A stretch of DNA of 64,000 nucleotides. Source: Prevotella sp. GTDB lineage: Bacteria; Bacteroidota; Bacteroidia; Bacteroidales; Bacteroidaceae. The notes beneath the pieces are model-generated. The model made no database searches. It worked only from the letters and a program-made list of their open reading frames with translations, and was not told the origin of the DNA. Shown piece after piece: positions 25,737 to 34,229 of this stretch. Position numbers and translations under genes: made by a program. The stretch covers positions 28,836 to 92,835 of the forward strand of contig JAILHK010000008.1 in NCBI GenBank assembly GCA_024695815.1, given 5' to 3'. Position 1 is the stretch's first letter. Each line of letters begins with the position of its first letter.

Positions 25737-25771
25737 GGGCGGAAACCTATAAAAAAAGCAAGTTTCCGCCC
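25737..25771 (+). terminator. perfect 10-bp stem-loop after the GH32 gene
   Basis: GGGCGGAAAC/GTTTCCGCCC with a 15-base A-rich loop, between convergent GH32 and EamA genes. There is no strong T-run on either side, so termination is likely but not certain. Confidence 0.5.
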
Positions 25772-25816
25772 AAGATAAATAACAATTTTATTCAGACAAC
25801 GGAATTGCCTGACACG

Positions 25817-26713
25817 CTATCGCTTGTTGCTGAAGAACATGCCGGTGAGGATGAGCATCGTGCCGATAAGGAAGTAGAGGGTGATGCGCTCGGAGAGCAT
25901 GAGCCAGGCAAAGAGGACGGTGGTGACGGGGTTGAAATAGACGTAGTTGGTGGCTACGACGGCACCGAGCTTCTTGAGGGCCCAGTTCCATGCAATGAAG
26001 CAAATCATAGAGGCTACACAACCCAAGAACAGGAGGTTGAGCACCATCTGGGGGGTGAACACATGGAACACGCGGGGGGTGAAGATCCACACCTCTTCGG
26101 GACGCATCAAGAAGTAGGGGACCATGAACACAAGGCCGTAGAAAAACACCTTGCGGGTGATGAAGAGGGTGCGGTAGTGATGGGTGGCGGGTATCATCAG
26201 CAGCGAATAGAAGGCCCAACAAAGACAGGCACCAAGGGCAAGGGCATCGCCCAGCGGCGAGAGGTGGAGCACGAAATGGCCGTTGAGCACAACAACGACG
26301 ACGCCAAGGGCTGCCATCAGGGTGCCTACGATCTGGATGCCGTGCAGACGCTGGGAGCGATAGAAGAGGCTGATAAGACCGGTGGCAAACAGCGGACTGA
26401 GGCAGACGATGAGCGAGGTATTGGTGGTGGTGGTATAGACCATGGAGGTGTTCTCGGTGAGGAAGTAGAGGGTGCCACCACTGAGACCGAGCAGGGCCAT
26501 GAGCAACTCATCGCGCCACGAGGCGGCAAACCAACGGAACGAGCGGCGCGTCATGGCATAGGCAAGCAGCAGCACGTAGGCAATTATAAATCGCAGGGTG
26601 AAAATCTGGGCTGCCGTGAGGCCGGCCATGAGCAGTAGTTTGGTGTATATAAAGGTGGTGCCCCAAATGGCTACCACAAGAAAGGCTACTAAATGATAAA
26701 CTAGTTTGTTCAT
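25817..26713 (-). CDS. EamA-family (DMT) transporter
   Basis: 298 residues from MNKLVYHLVAFLVVAIWGTTF, 17 codons after the track start and just downstream of the promoter. Two EamA repeats with ten membrane helices; 'AIWGTTFIYTKLLL' and 'ASMICFIAWNWALKKLGA' mark the two halves. Family members export or import small metabolites; the substrate cannot be read. A divergent C-terminal fragment of the same gene lies at 20962. Confidence 0.92.
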   Translation of the reverse strand: MNKLVYHLVAFLVVAIWGTTFIYTKLLLMAGLTAAQIFTLRFIIAYVLLLAYAMTRRSFRWFAASWRDELLMALLGLSGGTLYFLTENTSMVYTTTTNTSLIVCLSPLFATGLISLFYRSQRLHGIQIVGTLMAALGVVVVVLNGHFVLHLSPLGDALALGACLCWAFYSLLMIPATHHYRTLFITRKVFFYGLVFMVPYFLMRPEEVWIFTPRVFHVFTPQMVLNLLFLGCVASMICFIAWNWALKKLGAVVATNYVYFNPVTTVLFAWLMLSERITLYFLIGTMLILTGMFFSNKR

Positions 26714-26733
26714 AATGCTATATAAATGGTATG

Positions 26734-26764
26734 CAAAGGTACGGTTTATTGACGATACGCACAA
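26734..26764 (-). promoter_or_regulatory. promoter of the EamA gene
   Basis: -7 box TACCTTTG (26734-26741) and TTTGT around 26761 with a 20-base spacer on the minus strand. Confidence 0.65.
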
Positions 26765-26808
26765 ATATTATAGTGTTTTTTAAGGGTTCACACAGGCTGT
26801 TTTAAAGC

Positions 26809-26984
26809 GCAATAGCGCCACTATGATGTGGCAATAGTGCCACTATCAGCGCGCAAGAGTGGCACTATTGGATGCCGTCTAGAGTCTAGAAACATCAATT
26901 CTAGAGTCTAGAATGGATCGATGTAGAGTCTAGAATGGGTAATTCTAGAGTCTAGAAATGGCGTTTCTAGAGTCTAGAAATGAT
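26809..26984. repeat. 22-bp-periodic palindrome array (8 units) upstream of HU-like copy 2
   Basis: Eight units in exact 22-base register, starting at 26809, 26831, 26853, 26875, 26897, 26919, 26941 and 26963. The first three are centred on ATAGTGcCACTAT-like palindromes (units start GCAATA or GCAAGA). The other five are centred on TCTAGAgTCTAGA-like palindromes. The palindrome sequence changes but the spacing does not. The palindromes are 13 bases long with an odd centre. The rest of the gap 26765-27141 holds two promoter regions and no ORF. Confidence 0.93.
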
Positions 26985-27059
26985 GCAAGAGTTAAACTAT
27001 GAGCTTTATATACCCACCATTCTACCCGGTTAAAGTTTTACTATTAGATGCGAAAAGCG

Positions 27060-27067
27060 TAACTTTG
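27060..27067 (+). promoter_or_regulatory. promoter -7 element of HU-like copy 2
   Basis: TAACTTTG followed by CAAC, 74 bases upstream of the start codon and about 75 bases after the 22-bp array. Confidence 0.6.
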
Positions 27068-27141
27068 CAACTGGAAAATTAAAGCGACAAGATCGCCATA
27101 CATACAGAGAACGACTATTTATAACCATTAAAAACACGATT

Positions 27142-27567
27142 ATGGCACTATTTTACAAATTCAGGCAAAACAATGATAACACGAAACCTAAGGCCTACAA
27201 GAAGTGGTTTGCACGAGCTGTCCACACCGAGACGGTGGGCATCCGCGAACTGTCGGAACAGATGCAGTGCAACAGCACGGTGAAACGGTCGGACATCCTG
27301 GCCGTGCTGAGCGAACTGGCCGACACCATGACCTCCGAACTGCAAAGCGGACGCAAGGTCTATCTGGAGGGCATCGGCACCTTTATGCTGGGCATCAGCA
27401 GCCGAGGGTGCGACCACGCCCGCGACTTCAGGACAGACCGCGACGTGGTGGACGTGCACGTGGTGTTTCAACCCGACACCTATAAGACGCGCAACGGGGT
27501 GAAACGACACGCACTGACCGACGGCACCCGACTGGTAGAGATGCCACACTATCGGAAACCAGAGTAG
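27142..27567 (+). CDS. HU-like DNA-binding protein (long Bacteroidetes type), copy 2
   Basis: 141 residues. It shares 'KKWFARAVHTETVGI' and 'NSTVKRSDILAVLSEL' with the copy at 13776, then 'KVYLEGIGTFMLGISS' and 'VDVHVVFQPDTYK' for the beta arm and last strand. Unlike copy 1 its C-terminus is basic rather than acidic, and no peptidase or smalltalk gene accompanies it. Upstream lies an eight-unit palindrome array, a possible binding region for this or another dimeric protein (inference). Confidence 0.92.
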   Translation: MALFYKFRQNNDNTKPKAYKKWFARAVHTETVGIRELSEQMQCNSTVKRSDILAVLSELADTMTSELQSGRKVYLEGIGTFMLGISSRGCDHARDFRTDRDVVDVHVVFQPDTYKTRNGVKRHALTDGTRLVEMPHYRKPE

Positions 27568-27641
27568 TTAAATGATTTTAAATTCTACGGATTTTAACAC
27601 ACAAACTTACAAGATTGAACATATATTGCACTCTTTAAAGA

Positions 27642-27649
27642 TACTTTTG
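27642..27649 (+). promoter_or_regulatory. promoter -7 element of the RteC-like gene
   Basis: TACTTTTG followed by CAAC, 33 bases upstream of the start codon; supports separate transcription from the HU gene. Confidence 0.55.
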
Positions 27650-27681
27650 CAACACCAAAACAATCATCAATTATTAAAACA

Positions 27682-28050
27682 ATGAATGAAATCTACACAG
27701 GCCGCGAGGCTAAACTCCACCTTGCTTCAGAGGTGGAACAAATTCTGAGAAACCACAGTCGAGACGAACAACTGAAATGGAAGGGCTCGACAGTGGACCT
27801 GATGGAAGCGCTGCACATTGCCTTTCTGACCAACACGCTGACCAACGACGAAGGACAGTATATGTCGTTCACGGCCATCGTGCAGAGCGTGTGCGAGGTA
27901 TTGCACGTGCGCATGCCGCGCAACCCTTATAAATATGCTGCGCAGGGCAGTCAGCGACAGGGCTTCCGCAATCGTCCCTACATGGATCGCTACCTGTTTC
28001 TGCTAGGCAGTCATCCCAACCCCTTGTGGCAACAAATAGGGAAAAACTGA
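27682..28050 (+). CDS. RteC-like C-terminal domain protein
   Basis: 122 residues without signal or membrane segment. The pattern 'LKWKGSTVDLMEALHIAFLTNTL', a middle helix 'FTAIVQSVCEVLHV', 'NPYKYAAQG' and 'RNRPYMDRYLFLL' follows the C-terminal half of RteC, the excision regulator of Bacteroides conjugative transposons. No integrase, rteA/rteB or tra gene is in the window, so it is a free-standing relative. It probably acts as a small cytoplasmic regulator; moderately sure of the family, not of the role. Confidence 0.6.
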   Translation: MNEIYTGREAKLHLASEVEQILRNHSRDEQLKWKGSTVDLMEALHIAFLTNTLTNDEGQYMSFTAIVQSVCEVLHVRMPRNPYKYAAQGSQRQGFRNRPYMDRYLFLLGSHPNPLWQQIGKN

Positions 28051-28092
28051 TAAAAAGTTTAAAGTTTTGTTTAATATTTCAATATTAATTTA

Positions 28093-28100
28093 TATTTTTG
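28093..28100 (+). promoter_or_regulatory. promoter -7 element of phosphoesterase gene
   Basis: TATTTTTG followed by CC, 36 bases upstream of the chosen ATG at 28137, and overlapping the start of the longer ORF-track version. Confidence 0.5.
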
Positions 28101-28136
28101 CCAACTGGAAAATCAAATAGTACAAAACCAAAACAC

Positions 28137-28937
28137 ATGAGGAAATATATATTCGGACTTTGCATATTGCTTTGCCTATCCTGTGACGACGTGTTTCAAA
28201 CGCATCCCTACGATGTGAATATCAAGGGCGAGAAAAACCTTAACGCCAAGAATATTGCCATCATCGAAGAGACGTATGCCGACAAGAACCCGCTGCGCGT
28301 GGCTTTTATCAGCGACAACCACCTGTGGCAATCGGACTTCCGCGACGAGATTAGCGACCTGAACAAGCGCACGGACGTGGACTTCGTGGTGCACTGTGGC
28401 GACCTGACGGACACGGGCACCAACAAGGAGTTTGAGTGGTCGCGCGACATTCTCGGCAAGCTGAACCACCCGTTTGTGGTGCTGATAGGCAACCACGACT
28501 TCCTGGGCACGGGCGACCAGACCTACGACGTGATCTATGGCGAGAAGAACTTCTCGTTTATTGCCAACCGCATCAAGTTTGTGTGCATCAACACCAACGC
28601 CACGGAGTATAACTACATGGCTGCCGTGCCCGACTTCAACTTCATGGAAGAGGAGATGGTGAAGGATGCCGACCGCTTCGACAGGACCATCATCATTATG
28701 CATGCCCCACCCTACAGCGACCAGTTTCCCGACAACGTGGTCAAGGCCTTCAGGCGCTATTTGGACTATTTCCCGCGGTTGATATGCTGCGTTTACGGCC
28801 ATTGTCACCGCAACGAGGTGAAGGATATCTACAACGACGGCCTGCTGTTCTATGGCATTGACAGTGCCGAGGGTCGAAACTACAGAATATTCACTTTTAC
28901 AACCGACGGTTATGAAACAGAGCAGATTAATTATTAG
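28137..28937 (+). CDS. calcineurin-like metallophosphoesterase (lipoprotein)
   Basis: 266 residues from MRKYIFGLCILLCLSC; the lipobox 'LCLSC' supports this start over the track start 13 codons earlier. Metal ligands are all visible: 'ISDNHLW', 'HCGDLTDTG', 'IGNHDF', 'MHAPPYSDQ' and 'YGHCHRNEV'. It hydrolyses a phosphoester at the cell envelope; the substrate is unknown. The next gene starts inside its last codons (28912), so the two are translationally coupled and probably act together. Confidence 0.9.
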   Translation: MRKYIFGLCILLCLSCDDVFQTHPYDVNIKGEKNLNAKNIAIIEETYADKNPLRVAFISDNHLWQSDFRDEISDLNKRTDVDFVVHCGDLTDTGTNKEFEWSRDILGKLNHPFVVLIGNHDFLGTGDQTYDVIYGEKNFSFIANRIKFVCINTNATEYNYMAAVPDFNFMEEEMVKDADRFDRTIIIMHAPPYSDQFPDNVVKAFRRYLDYFPRLICCVYGHCHRNEVKDIYNDGLLFYGIDSAEGRNYRIFTFTTDGYETEQINY

Positions 28938-29592
28938 CCTACTGATGTTGCTATTCGCCCTGCACATAACCGCCGGCGATAGCATCTATGTGCAACAGGT
29001 GCAGGAGAGCAAGTACGACAAGCGTATTCGTCACTACCGCAAACACTGGGCGGGACTCATCCCCACGCAGTTTGTGGTCCAGAATGCTGGCAACATGGGA
29101 TTGCTGTCGGCCGGTCTGGGATGGAACTATGGCGGTCGCCGACAGTGGGAGACGGACCTCATGGTGGGATTTATACCCAAACACCAGTCCACACGCACCA
29201 AGATGACCATGACGCTGAAAGAGAACTATATCCCCTGGAGCATCACGCCACACATGGACTTCAACAAACAGAAGCTGCTGAGCGTGGAACCGCTGACAGC
29301 CAGTCTCTACATCAACACCGTCTATGGCGACGAGTTCTGGAAGAACCAGCCCAACCGCTACCCAGACAAATACTATGAGTTTATGTCGACGAAGTTCCGA
29401 CTGAACGTGGCACTGGGACAGCGCATCACGATGAACATACCCGAGAAGTTGCGCATCAGACACAGCCGCGTATCGCTGTTCTACGAGGTGAGCACCTGCG
29501 ACCTTTACATCCGTGCCATGTTCCAGGACAGCAGCGTCAAGCTGAAAGACATCATCGGTCTTTCGCTGGGTATCAAACTACAAACACTATAA
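28912..29592 (+). CDS. putative outer-membrane beta-barrel protein
   Basis: 226 residues from MKQSRLIISLLMLLFALHITAG, a clear signal peptide that decides against the track start at 28852. The mature part alternates polar and aromatic residues in strand-like stretches ('GWNYGGRRQWETDLMVGFIP', 'KFRLNVALGQRITMNI') and ends 'LSLGIKLQTL', compatible with a small barrel. It overlaps the phosphoesterase by 26 bases and is 15 bases from the patatin gene, so the three form one operon. No named family recognised. Confidence 0.7.
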   Translation: MKQSRLIISLLMLLFALHITAGDSIYVQQVQESKYDKRIRHYRKHWAGLIPTQFVVQNAGNMGLLSAGLGWNYGGRRQWETDLMVGFIPKHQSTRTKMTMTLKENYIPWSITPHMDFNKQKLLSVEPLTASLYINTVYGDEFWKNQPNRYPDKYYEFMSTKFRLNVALGQRITMNIPEKLRIRHSRVSLFYEVSTCDLYIRAMFQDSSVKLKDIIGLSLGIKLQTL

Positions 29593-29607
29593 CAAAACAT
29601 CACGCAG

Positions 29608-31818
29608 ATGAAAAGATTCATATTACTACTTGCCTGCATACTGACCATAAGCACCATCGGTGCTGAACAGCAGGCACGACGAAAGAAGGTGGGCGTCGTG
29701 CTGAGTGGCGGCGGCGCCAAAGGCGTGGCACACATCGGTGTGCTGAAGGTGCTGGAAAAGGCTGGCATACCCGTTGACATCATCACGGGCACCTCGATGG
29801 GCAGCATCGTGGGCGGACTGTATGCCATTGGCTATAACGCCCACTCGCTCGACTCGCTGGTGCGCAACCAGGACTGGACCTACGTGATTACCGACCGCGA
29901 GAACCTGAAAAACCAGAGCCTGAGCGACCGTAAGAAACAGAACACTTATTTCATCTCGACCAACGTCACCAGGACAAAGCGCAACAAACTGGCGGGCGGA
30001 CTGATCACCGGCAAGAACATTGCTGAGTTGTTCAACAAGCTCTGCATGGGCTATACCGACTCGCTCGACTTCTCGCGCGACCTGCCCATACCGTTTGCCT
30101 GCGTGGCCACCGATATTATCAACTACGAGGAGTATCACTTCCACAGTGGCCGACTGCCACAGGCCATGCGTGCCTCGATGGCCATACCGGCGGTGTTCTC
30201 GCCCGTAAGACTGGACAACAAGGTGCTGGTGGATGGCGGACTGCGCAACAACTACCCGGTGGATATTGCCCGCGAGATGGGTGCCGACATCGTGATTGGT
30301 GTGTCGGTGAACGACCACCCGATGGGCTACGACGATGTGTGGGGCACGATGAGCGTGGTGAACCAGATTGTGAACATGAACTGTAAGAACAAGTTCGACG
30401 AGAACAAGGAGGCCACCGACCTCTACCTCTATGTGGACCCCGACGGCTATACCGCCGCCAGCTTCTCGGCCACCGCCATCGACACGCTGATACGTCGCGG
30501 CGAGAATGAAGCCATGCGCCACTGGGACGAGATCATAGCCTTGAAAAAGCGTATCGGCATCAGCAACTCGTTCAAGCCCACCATCCTGCACCCGCTGAAT
30601 CCGAAGGTGATGACCATCAACCAGAAGATAGACAGTTGTGTGTTTGTGGACATGACACCACAGGACGAACGCTTCCTACGACAGAAGTTCCACCTGGACA
30701 AGCTGGACAGCATCAACGCCACACTGGAGCAGCAGATCACCACGTCGGTACGTGTGGACCTGTTCTACCAGACGGCTGAATGCCAACTGGAGCCCACCAA
30801 AGACGGACAGGTGCTGAGAATCGTGGCTGGACAGCGCAAGCGCAGCCGTTTCCATGCCGGCGCCCGCTACGACAATGAGGAGTATGCTGCCATACAACTG
30901 GGACTGGACGTGCCGATGAAAACTGCCATACCAATGAACACGGACTTCACCATGCGACTGGGCAAGCGACTGATGGCTCGGGGCGAACTGACTATACACC
31001 CGCTGAACTTCACAAGACCGACGCTGCGCTGCACTTTCTATCGCAACGACATCGACATATACTCGGAGGGCGACCGCGACTATAACATCCTGTACAACCA
31101 GTTCCAGGCAGAGCTGACACCCATCAACCTGAACCTGCGACACTTCAACCTGAAGATGGGCGTGAGGTGGGACTATATGCACTACCGCAACAAACTGGGG
31201 TCGGAATCGTCGGCACTGGTGATACTGGAAAACGAACACTTCTATAGCTACCGCGCACAACTGGACTACAACAGCGAGGACAACTGGTACTTCCCTACCC
31301 GCGGTGCACGCTTCAAGGCTGAATATGCCTACCTGACCGACAACTTTGCCAAGCTGAACAATAAACCGGGCATCAGCGATGTGAATGCCAACTGGCGCAT
31401 CTCGTTCACCATGGGCAGCCGCTTCACACTGCAACCGATGTTCTACGGACGCATACTGTTGGGCACCAACGTGCCTCTGGTGCTGGGCAACACCATCGGC
31501 GGCGAGTGGTTCGGACACTACGTGGAACAGCAGATGCCCTTTGCGGGTATAGGCAATATGGAGTATGTGGACAATCAGTTTGTGGCTGCTCAGCTGCAGG
31601 CGCAACAGCGCATCGGCGACAAACACTACGTGCTGCTGCGCATTGGCGGCGGACAACAGGCCCACCAACTGAAAAACCTGTTGGACCGACAGACGCTGCT
31701 GGGCACTCAGCTGGCCTACTACTACCACACGCTGTTGGGACCTGCCGGGGCTACCATGGGATACAGCAACCACACCAAACAGCTTTATTTCTACCTGAAC
31801 CTGGGCTTTGAGTTCTGA
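29608..31818 (+). CDS. patatin-like phospholipase fused to an Omp85-type barrel
   Basis: 736 residues. Signal peptide (1-20); patatin domain with oxyanion 'SGGGAKGVAHIG', nucleophile Ser63 in 'GTSMGS' and catalytic Asp in 'LVDGGLRNNYPVD' (about 209); a POTRA-like linker around 330-410; and a C-terminal bacterial surface antigen barrel (about 430-736) ending 'LNLGFEF', a typical barrel C-terminus. Architecture as in PlpD/FplA autotransporters. It probably releases or displays a phospholipase at the outer membrane. The preceding genes encode a surface phosphoesterase and a small barrel. Confidence 0.93.
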   Translation: MKRFILLLACILTISTIGAEQQARRKKVGVVLSGGGAKGVAHIGVLKVLEKAGIPVDIITGTSMGSIVGGLYAIGYNAHSLDSLVRNQDWTYVITDRENLKNQSLSDRKKQNTYFISTNVTRTKRNKLAGGLITGKNIAELFNKLCMGYTDSLDFSRDLPIPFACVATDIINYEEYHFHSGRLPQAMRASMAIPAVFSPVRLDNKVLVDGGLRNNYPVDIAREMGADIVIGVSVNDHPMGYDDVWGTMSVVNQIVNMNCKNKFDENKEATDLYLYVDPDGYTAASFSATAIDTLIRRGENEAMRHWDEIIALKKRIGISNSFKPTILHPLNPKVMTINQKIDSCVFVDMTPQDERFLRQKFHLDKLDSINATLEQQITTSVRVDLFYQTAECQLEPTKDGQVLRIVAGQRKRSRFHAGARYDNEEYAAIQLGLDVPMKTAIPMNTDFTMRLGKRLMARGELTIHPLNFTRPTLRCTFYRNDIDIYSEGDRDYNILYNQFQAELTPINLNLRHFNLKMGVRWDYMHYRNKLGSESSALVILENEHFYSYRAQLDYNSEDNWYFPTRGARFKAEYAYLTDNFAKLNNKPGISDVNANWRISFTMGSRFTLQPMFYGRILLGTNVPLVLGNTIGGEWFGHYVEQQMPFAGIGNMEYVDNQFVAAQLQAQQRIGDKHYVLLRIGGGQQAHQLKNLLDRQTLLGTQLAYYYHTLLGPAGATMGYSNHTKQLYFYLNLGFEF

Positions 31819-31879
31819 CGAAACACGGCAATAATTGAAAATAAAAAAGAAAATAATTGGTAGTGTCAGAAAGTTTTTG

Positions 31880-31887
31880 TAAGTTTG
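31880..31887 (+). promoter_or_regulatory. promoter -7 element of the DUF4254-GT9 unit
   Basis: TAAGTTTG followed by CAG, with TTG 20 bases upstream; 34 bases before the ATG at 31922. Confidence 0.6.
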
Positions 31888-31921
31888 CAGTTTGAAATAG
31901 TACTATAAAAAAAAGTTAGTG

Positions 31922-32527
31922 ATGACATTTACTGAACAAGCTAATCAGATCTTCCAACAGGCGATACGCGACTATCACTTGACAGACAACGTGGACACGC
32001 CCATGAGAAACCCTTATGAGCGCGAGTCAATAGAGTACAACCTCTATCTGAAATGCTGGATAGACACCGTACAGTGGCACTATGAGGACATCATACGCGA
32101 CCCACACATTGACCCCACCGAGGCGCTGTCGCTGAAGCGACGTATTGACCATTCTAACCAAGACCGTACTGACCTTGTGGAGAATATTGACTCGTACTTC
32201 CGTCATATATACAGCGACGTGAAGCCTCTGCCAGACGCACGACTGAACACCGAGAGCCCTGCATGGGCCGTGGACCGACTGTCTATCCTGGCACTGAAAA
32301 TATGGCACATGGAGGAACAGGTGGAGCGCGAGGATGCCGACGAGGAACACCGTCAGCGCTGTCGCGCCAAGCTGAACGTGCTGCTGGAGCAGCAGGTTGA
32401 CCTCTCTACAGCCATCGACCAGCTGCTGGAGGATATCGAGGCTGGACGCAAATATATGAAGGTGTACAGACAGATGAAGATGTACAACGATCCCAGCACT
32501 AACCCCGTGCTGTATAACAACAAATAA
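31922..32527 (+). CDS. DUF4254 protein
   Basis: 201 residues; the track starts one GTG codon earlier, but ATG at 31922 is preferred. Soluble and rich in helix, with 'FQQAIRDYH', 'LYLKCWIDTVQWHYEDIIRDPHI', 'RIDHSNQDRTDLVENID' and 'ALKIWHMEEQVEREDA', the conserved blocks of DUF4254. Function is unknown. In Bacteroidetes it is often found next to a family 9 glycosyltransferase, as here (67-base gap), which suggests a link to lipopolysaccharide core synthesis (inference). Confidence 0.85.
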   Translation: MTFTEQANQIFQQAIRDYHLTDNVDTPMRNPYERESIEYNLYLKCWIDTVQWHYEDIIRDPHIDPTEALSLKRRIDHSNQDRTDLVENIDSYFRHIYSDVKPLPDARLNTESPAWAVDRLSILALKIWHMEEQVEREDADEEHRQRCRAKLNVLLEQQVDLSTAIDQLLEDIEAGRKYMKVYRQMKMYNDPSTNPVLYNNK

Positions 32528-32542
32528 TGATCTGCAACAGAC

Positions 32543-32580
32543 TCCTAAGTTAGGACATGCAACCGCTTCCTAACTTAGGA
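32543..32580. repeat. pair of 13-base odd palindromes, 25 bases apart
   Basis: TCCTAAgTTAGGA at 32543 and TCCTAAcTTAGGA at 32568. Each is self-complementary around one central base, and together they form a 14-bp inverted repeat. They lie in the short gap between the DUF4254 and GT9 genes. Confidence 0.85.
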
Positions 32581-32594
32581 GACTAAATACTGAC

Positions 32595-33665
32595 ATGAAG
32601 CGACAACACTTACTCGTGATAAGATTCTCAGCATTAGGCGACGTGGCTATGATGGTGCCCGTGGTCTATTCGCTGGCCATGCAATATCCTGAGTTGAGAA
32701 TCACGGTGCTGAGTAAGCCGTTTGCTCGCAGCTTCTTTGAGGACCTGGCACCCAACGTAAACTTCATGGCTGCCGACATCAAAGGCGAATATCATGGCAT
32801 GAAGGGACTGAACTCGCTATACCGCCGACTGGTGGCAAAGCAGTTCACACACGTGGCCGACCTGCACTCGGTGCTGCGCTCTAACTACCTGCGACTGCGC
32901 TTCATGATGGGAAACTTTAAGGTGCAACACATCAACAAGCACCGCAAGGACCGCCGACAACTGGTGAAGCGCAACAACAAGCTGCGCCGACCTCTGCCAG
33001 CACAGCAGAACAACTATATGGAGGTGTTCGAGAAACTGGGATTCCCCATCAAGGAACTGACCTTCAACTCGGTGTTCCCTGCCGAAGGGGGCAACCTGAA
33101 CATGCTGCCCAAGGCCATCGGTCCAAAACGCTACTGGGAACAGTGGATTGGCATTGCGCCGTTTGCTGCACACCAGGGGAAAATATATCCGCCTGAGAAG
33201 ATGGAACAGGTGGTGAAACGGCTGACAGAGAACTATCCTAAGTGTCGTATCTTCCTCTTTGGACGCGGCAAGGAGGAAGACCGCTACTTCAAGAAATGGG
33301 TGAAGGAAATGCCACAGTGCGTATTCGTAGGCTGGCATCTGGAGAACATGCATCAGGAGCTGATTCTGATGAGTCATCTGGATGTGATGATTTCAATGGA
33401 CTCTGCCAATATGCACCTGGCCTCACTGACCAACACGCCCGTGGTCAGCATATGGGGTGCCACACACCCTATGGCGGGATTTATGGGCTACAGACAAACA
33501 GAGGAAAACAGCGTTCAGCTGGAACTGGACTGCAGACCATGCAGCGTGTATGGACAGAAGCCTTGTATCTTTGGCGACTATCACTGCATGACAGGCATCA
33601 CTCCCGAGATGATTGTAGGGAAGGTGGATGCTATTTTAAATAAGGTTCAGCAAACTGATAAATAA
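32595..33665 (+). CDS. family 9 glycosyltransferase (heptosyltransferase-like)
   Basis: 356 residues. 'LLVIRFSALGDVAMMVPVVYSLAMQYP' is the GT9 N-terminal glycine loop; 'IGIAPFAAHQGKIYPPEKMEQVVKRL' and 'ISMDSANMHLASLTNTPVVSIWGATHP' are the nucleotide-sugar-binding C-terminal blocks. 'RPCSVYGQKPC' near the end is common in the Bacteroidetes members. It transfers a sugar to the lipopolysaccharide core in the cytoplasm at the inner membrane. Its 3' end overlaps the convergent rRNA/tRNA methylase gene by 35 bases. Confidence 0.92.
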   Translation: MKRQHLLVIRFSALGDVAMMVPVVYSLAMQYPELRITVLSKPFARSFFEDLAPNVNFMAADIKGEYHGMKGLNSLYRRLVAKQFTHVADLHSVLRSNYLRLRFMMGNFKVQHINKHRKDRRQLVKRNNKLRRPLPAQQNNYMEVFEKLGFPIKELTFNSVFPAEGGNLNMLPKAIGPKRYWEQWIGIAPFAAHQGKIYPPEKMEQVVKRLTENYPKCRIFLFGRGKEEDRYFKKWVKEMPQCVFVGWHLENMHQELILMSHLDVMISMDSANMHLASLTNTPVVSIWGATHPMAGFMGYRQTEENSVQLELDCRPCSVYGQKPCIFGDYHCMTGITPEMIVGKVDAILNKVQQTDK

Positions 33666-34161
33666 CGATTCCTGCCGTCACAGAGACATTCATGGAGTGT
33701 TTGGTGCCTAACTGGGGTATCTCCAAACAGCCATCGCTGGCGTCTATCACTTCTTGGTGGACACCTTTTACTTCGTTGCCCATCACAATGGCATAGCGCT
33801 TGGTGGGATCGGGCGTGAAATGATTCAGCATGGTGCTGCCCTCGCACTGCTCTATGCTGAGCACTACCACTCCCCTACTCTGCAACTCGCGAACGGCTTC
33901 GAGGGCAGTAGGAAAATGGCGCCACTCTACACTGTCCTCGGCACCTAAGGCTGTCTTGTGGATTTCGGCATGTGGCGGACAACCTGTGATGCCACAAAGA
34001 TATACTGCCTCGGCTCGAAAAGCATCGCAGGTGCGAAAAACTGACCCTACATTATGCATCGAGCGCACATCGTCCATGACCACAATCAGTGGTAACTTCT
34101 CTGCTTCGTGAAACTCCTCGACCGAGAGGCGCTTCATCTCTATCGTACGTAACTTTCTCAT
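33631..34161 (-). CDS. TrmH/SpoU-family RNA methyltransferase
   Basis: 176 residues, the minimal single-domain SPOUT form. Motif 1 'MDDVRSMHNVGSVFRTCDAF', motif 2 'RYAIVMGNEVKGVHQEVID' and motif 3 'IPQLGTKHSMNVSVTAGIVIYQF' are all present. It methylates a ribose in tRNA or rRNA; the target is not readable. A -7 box ends 9 bases upstream of the start codon, so the message may be almost leaderless. The start faces the proposed replication origin. Confidence 0.92.
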   Translation of the reverse strand: MRKLRTIEMKRLSVEEFHEAEKLPLIVVMDDVRSMHNVGSVFRTCDAFRAEAVYLCGITGCPPHAEIHKTALGAEDSVEWRHFPTALEAVRELQSRGVVVLSIEQCEGSTMLNHFTPDPTKRYAIVMGNEVKGVHQEVIDASDGCLEIPQLGTKHSMNVSVTAGIVIYQFAEPYLK

Positions 34162-34169
34162 TTCGTTTG

Positions 34170-34177
34170 CAAAGATA
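34170..34177 (-). promoter_or_regulatory. promoter -7 element of the TrmH-like gene
   Basis: TATCTTTG followed by CA on the minus strand, ending 9 bases before the start codon. Confidence 0.55.
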
Positions 34178-34186
34178 AGTATTTTA

Positions 34187-34216
34187 AGTGAGAAGTGAAA
34201 AGTGAGAAGTGAGAAG
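34187..34216. repeat. GTGAGAAGTGA-type simple repeat
   Basis: Three to four tandem variants of AGTGAGAAGTGA. The same family recurs as an inverted pair at 61605-61741. Confidence 0.8.
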
Positions 34217-34229
34217 TTTTATTTGAAAG

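Noticed and set aside
26809-26984. CRISPR or integron attC sites
   Set aside because: The 22-base units are palindromic and contiguous with no spacers, and no integrase or cas genes are present.
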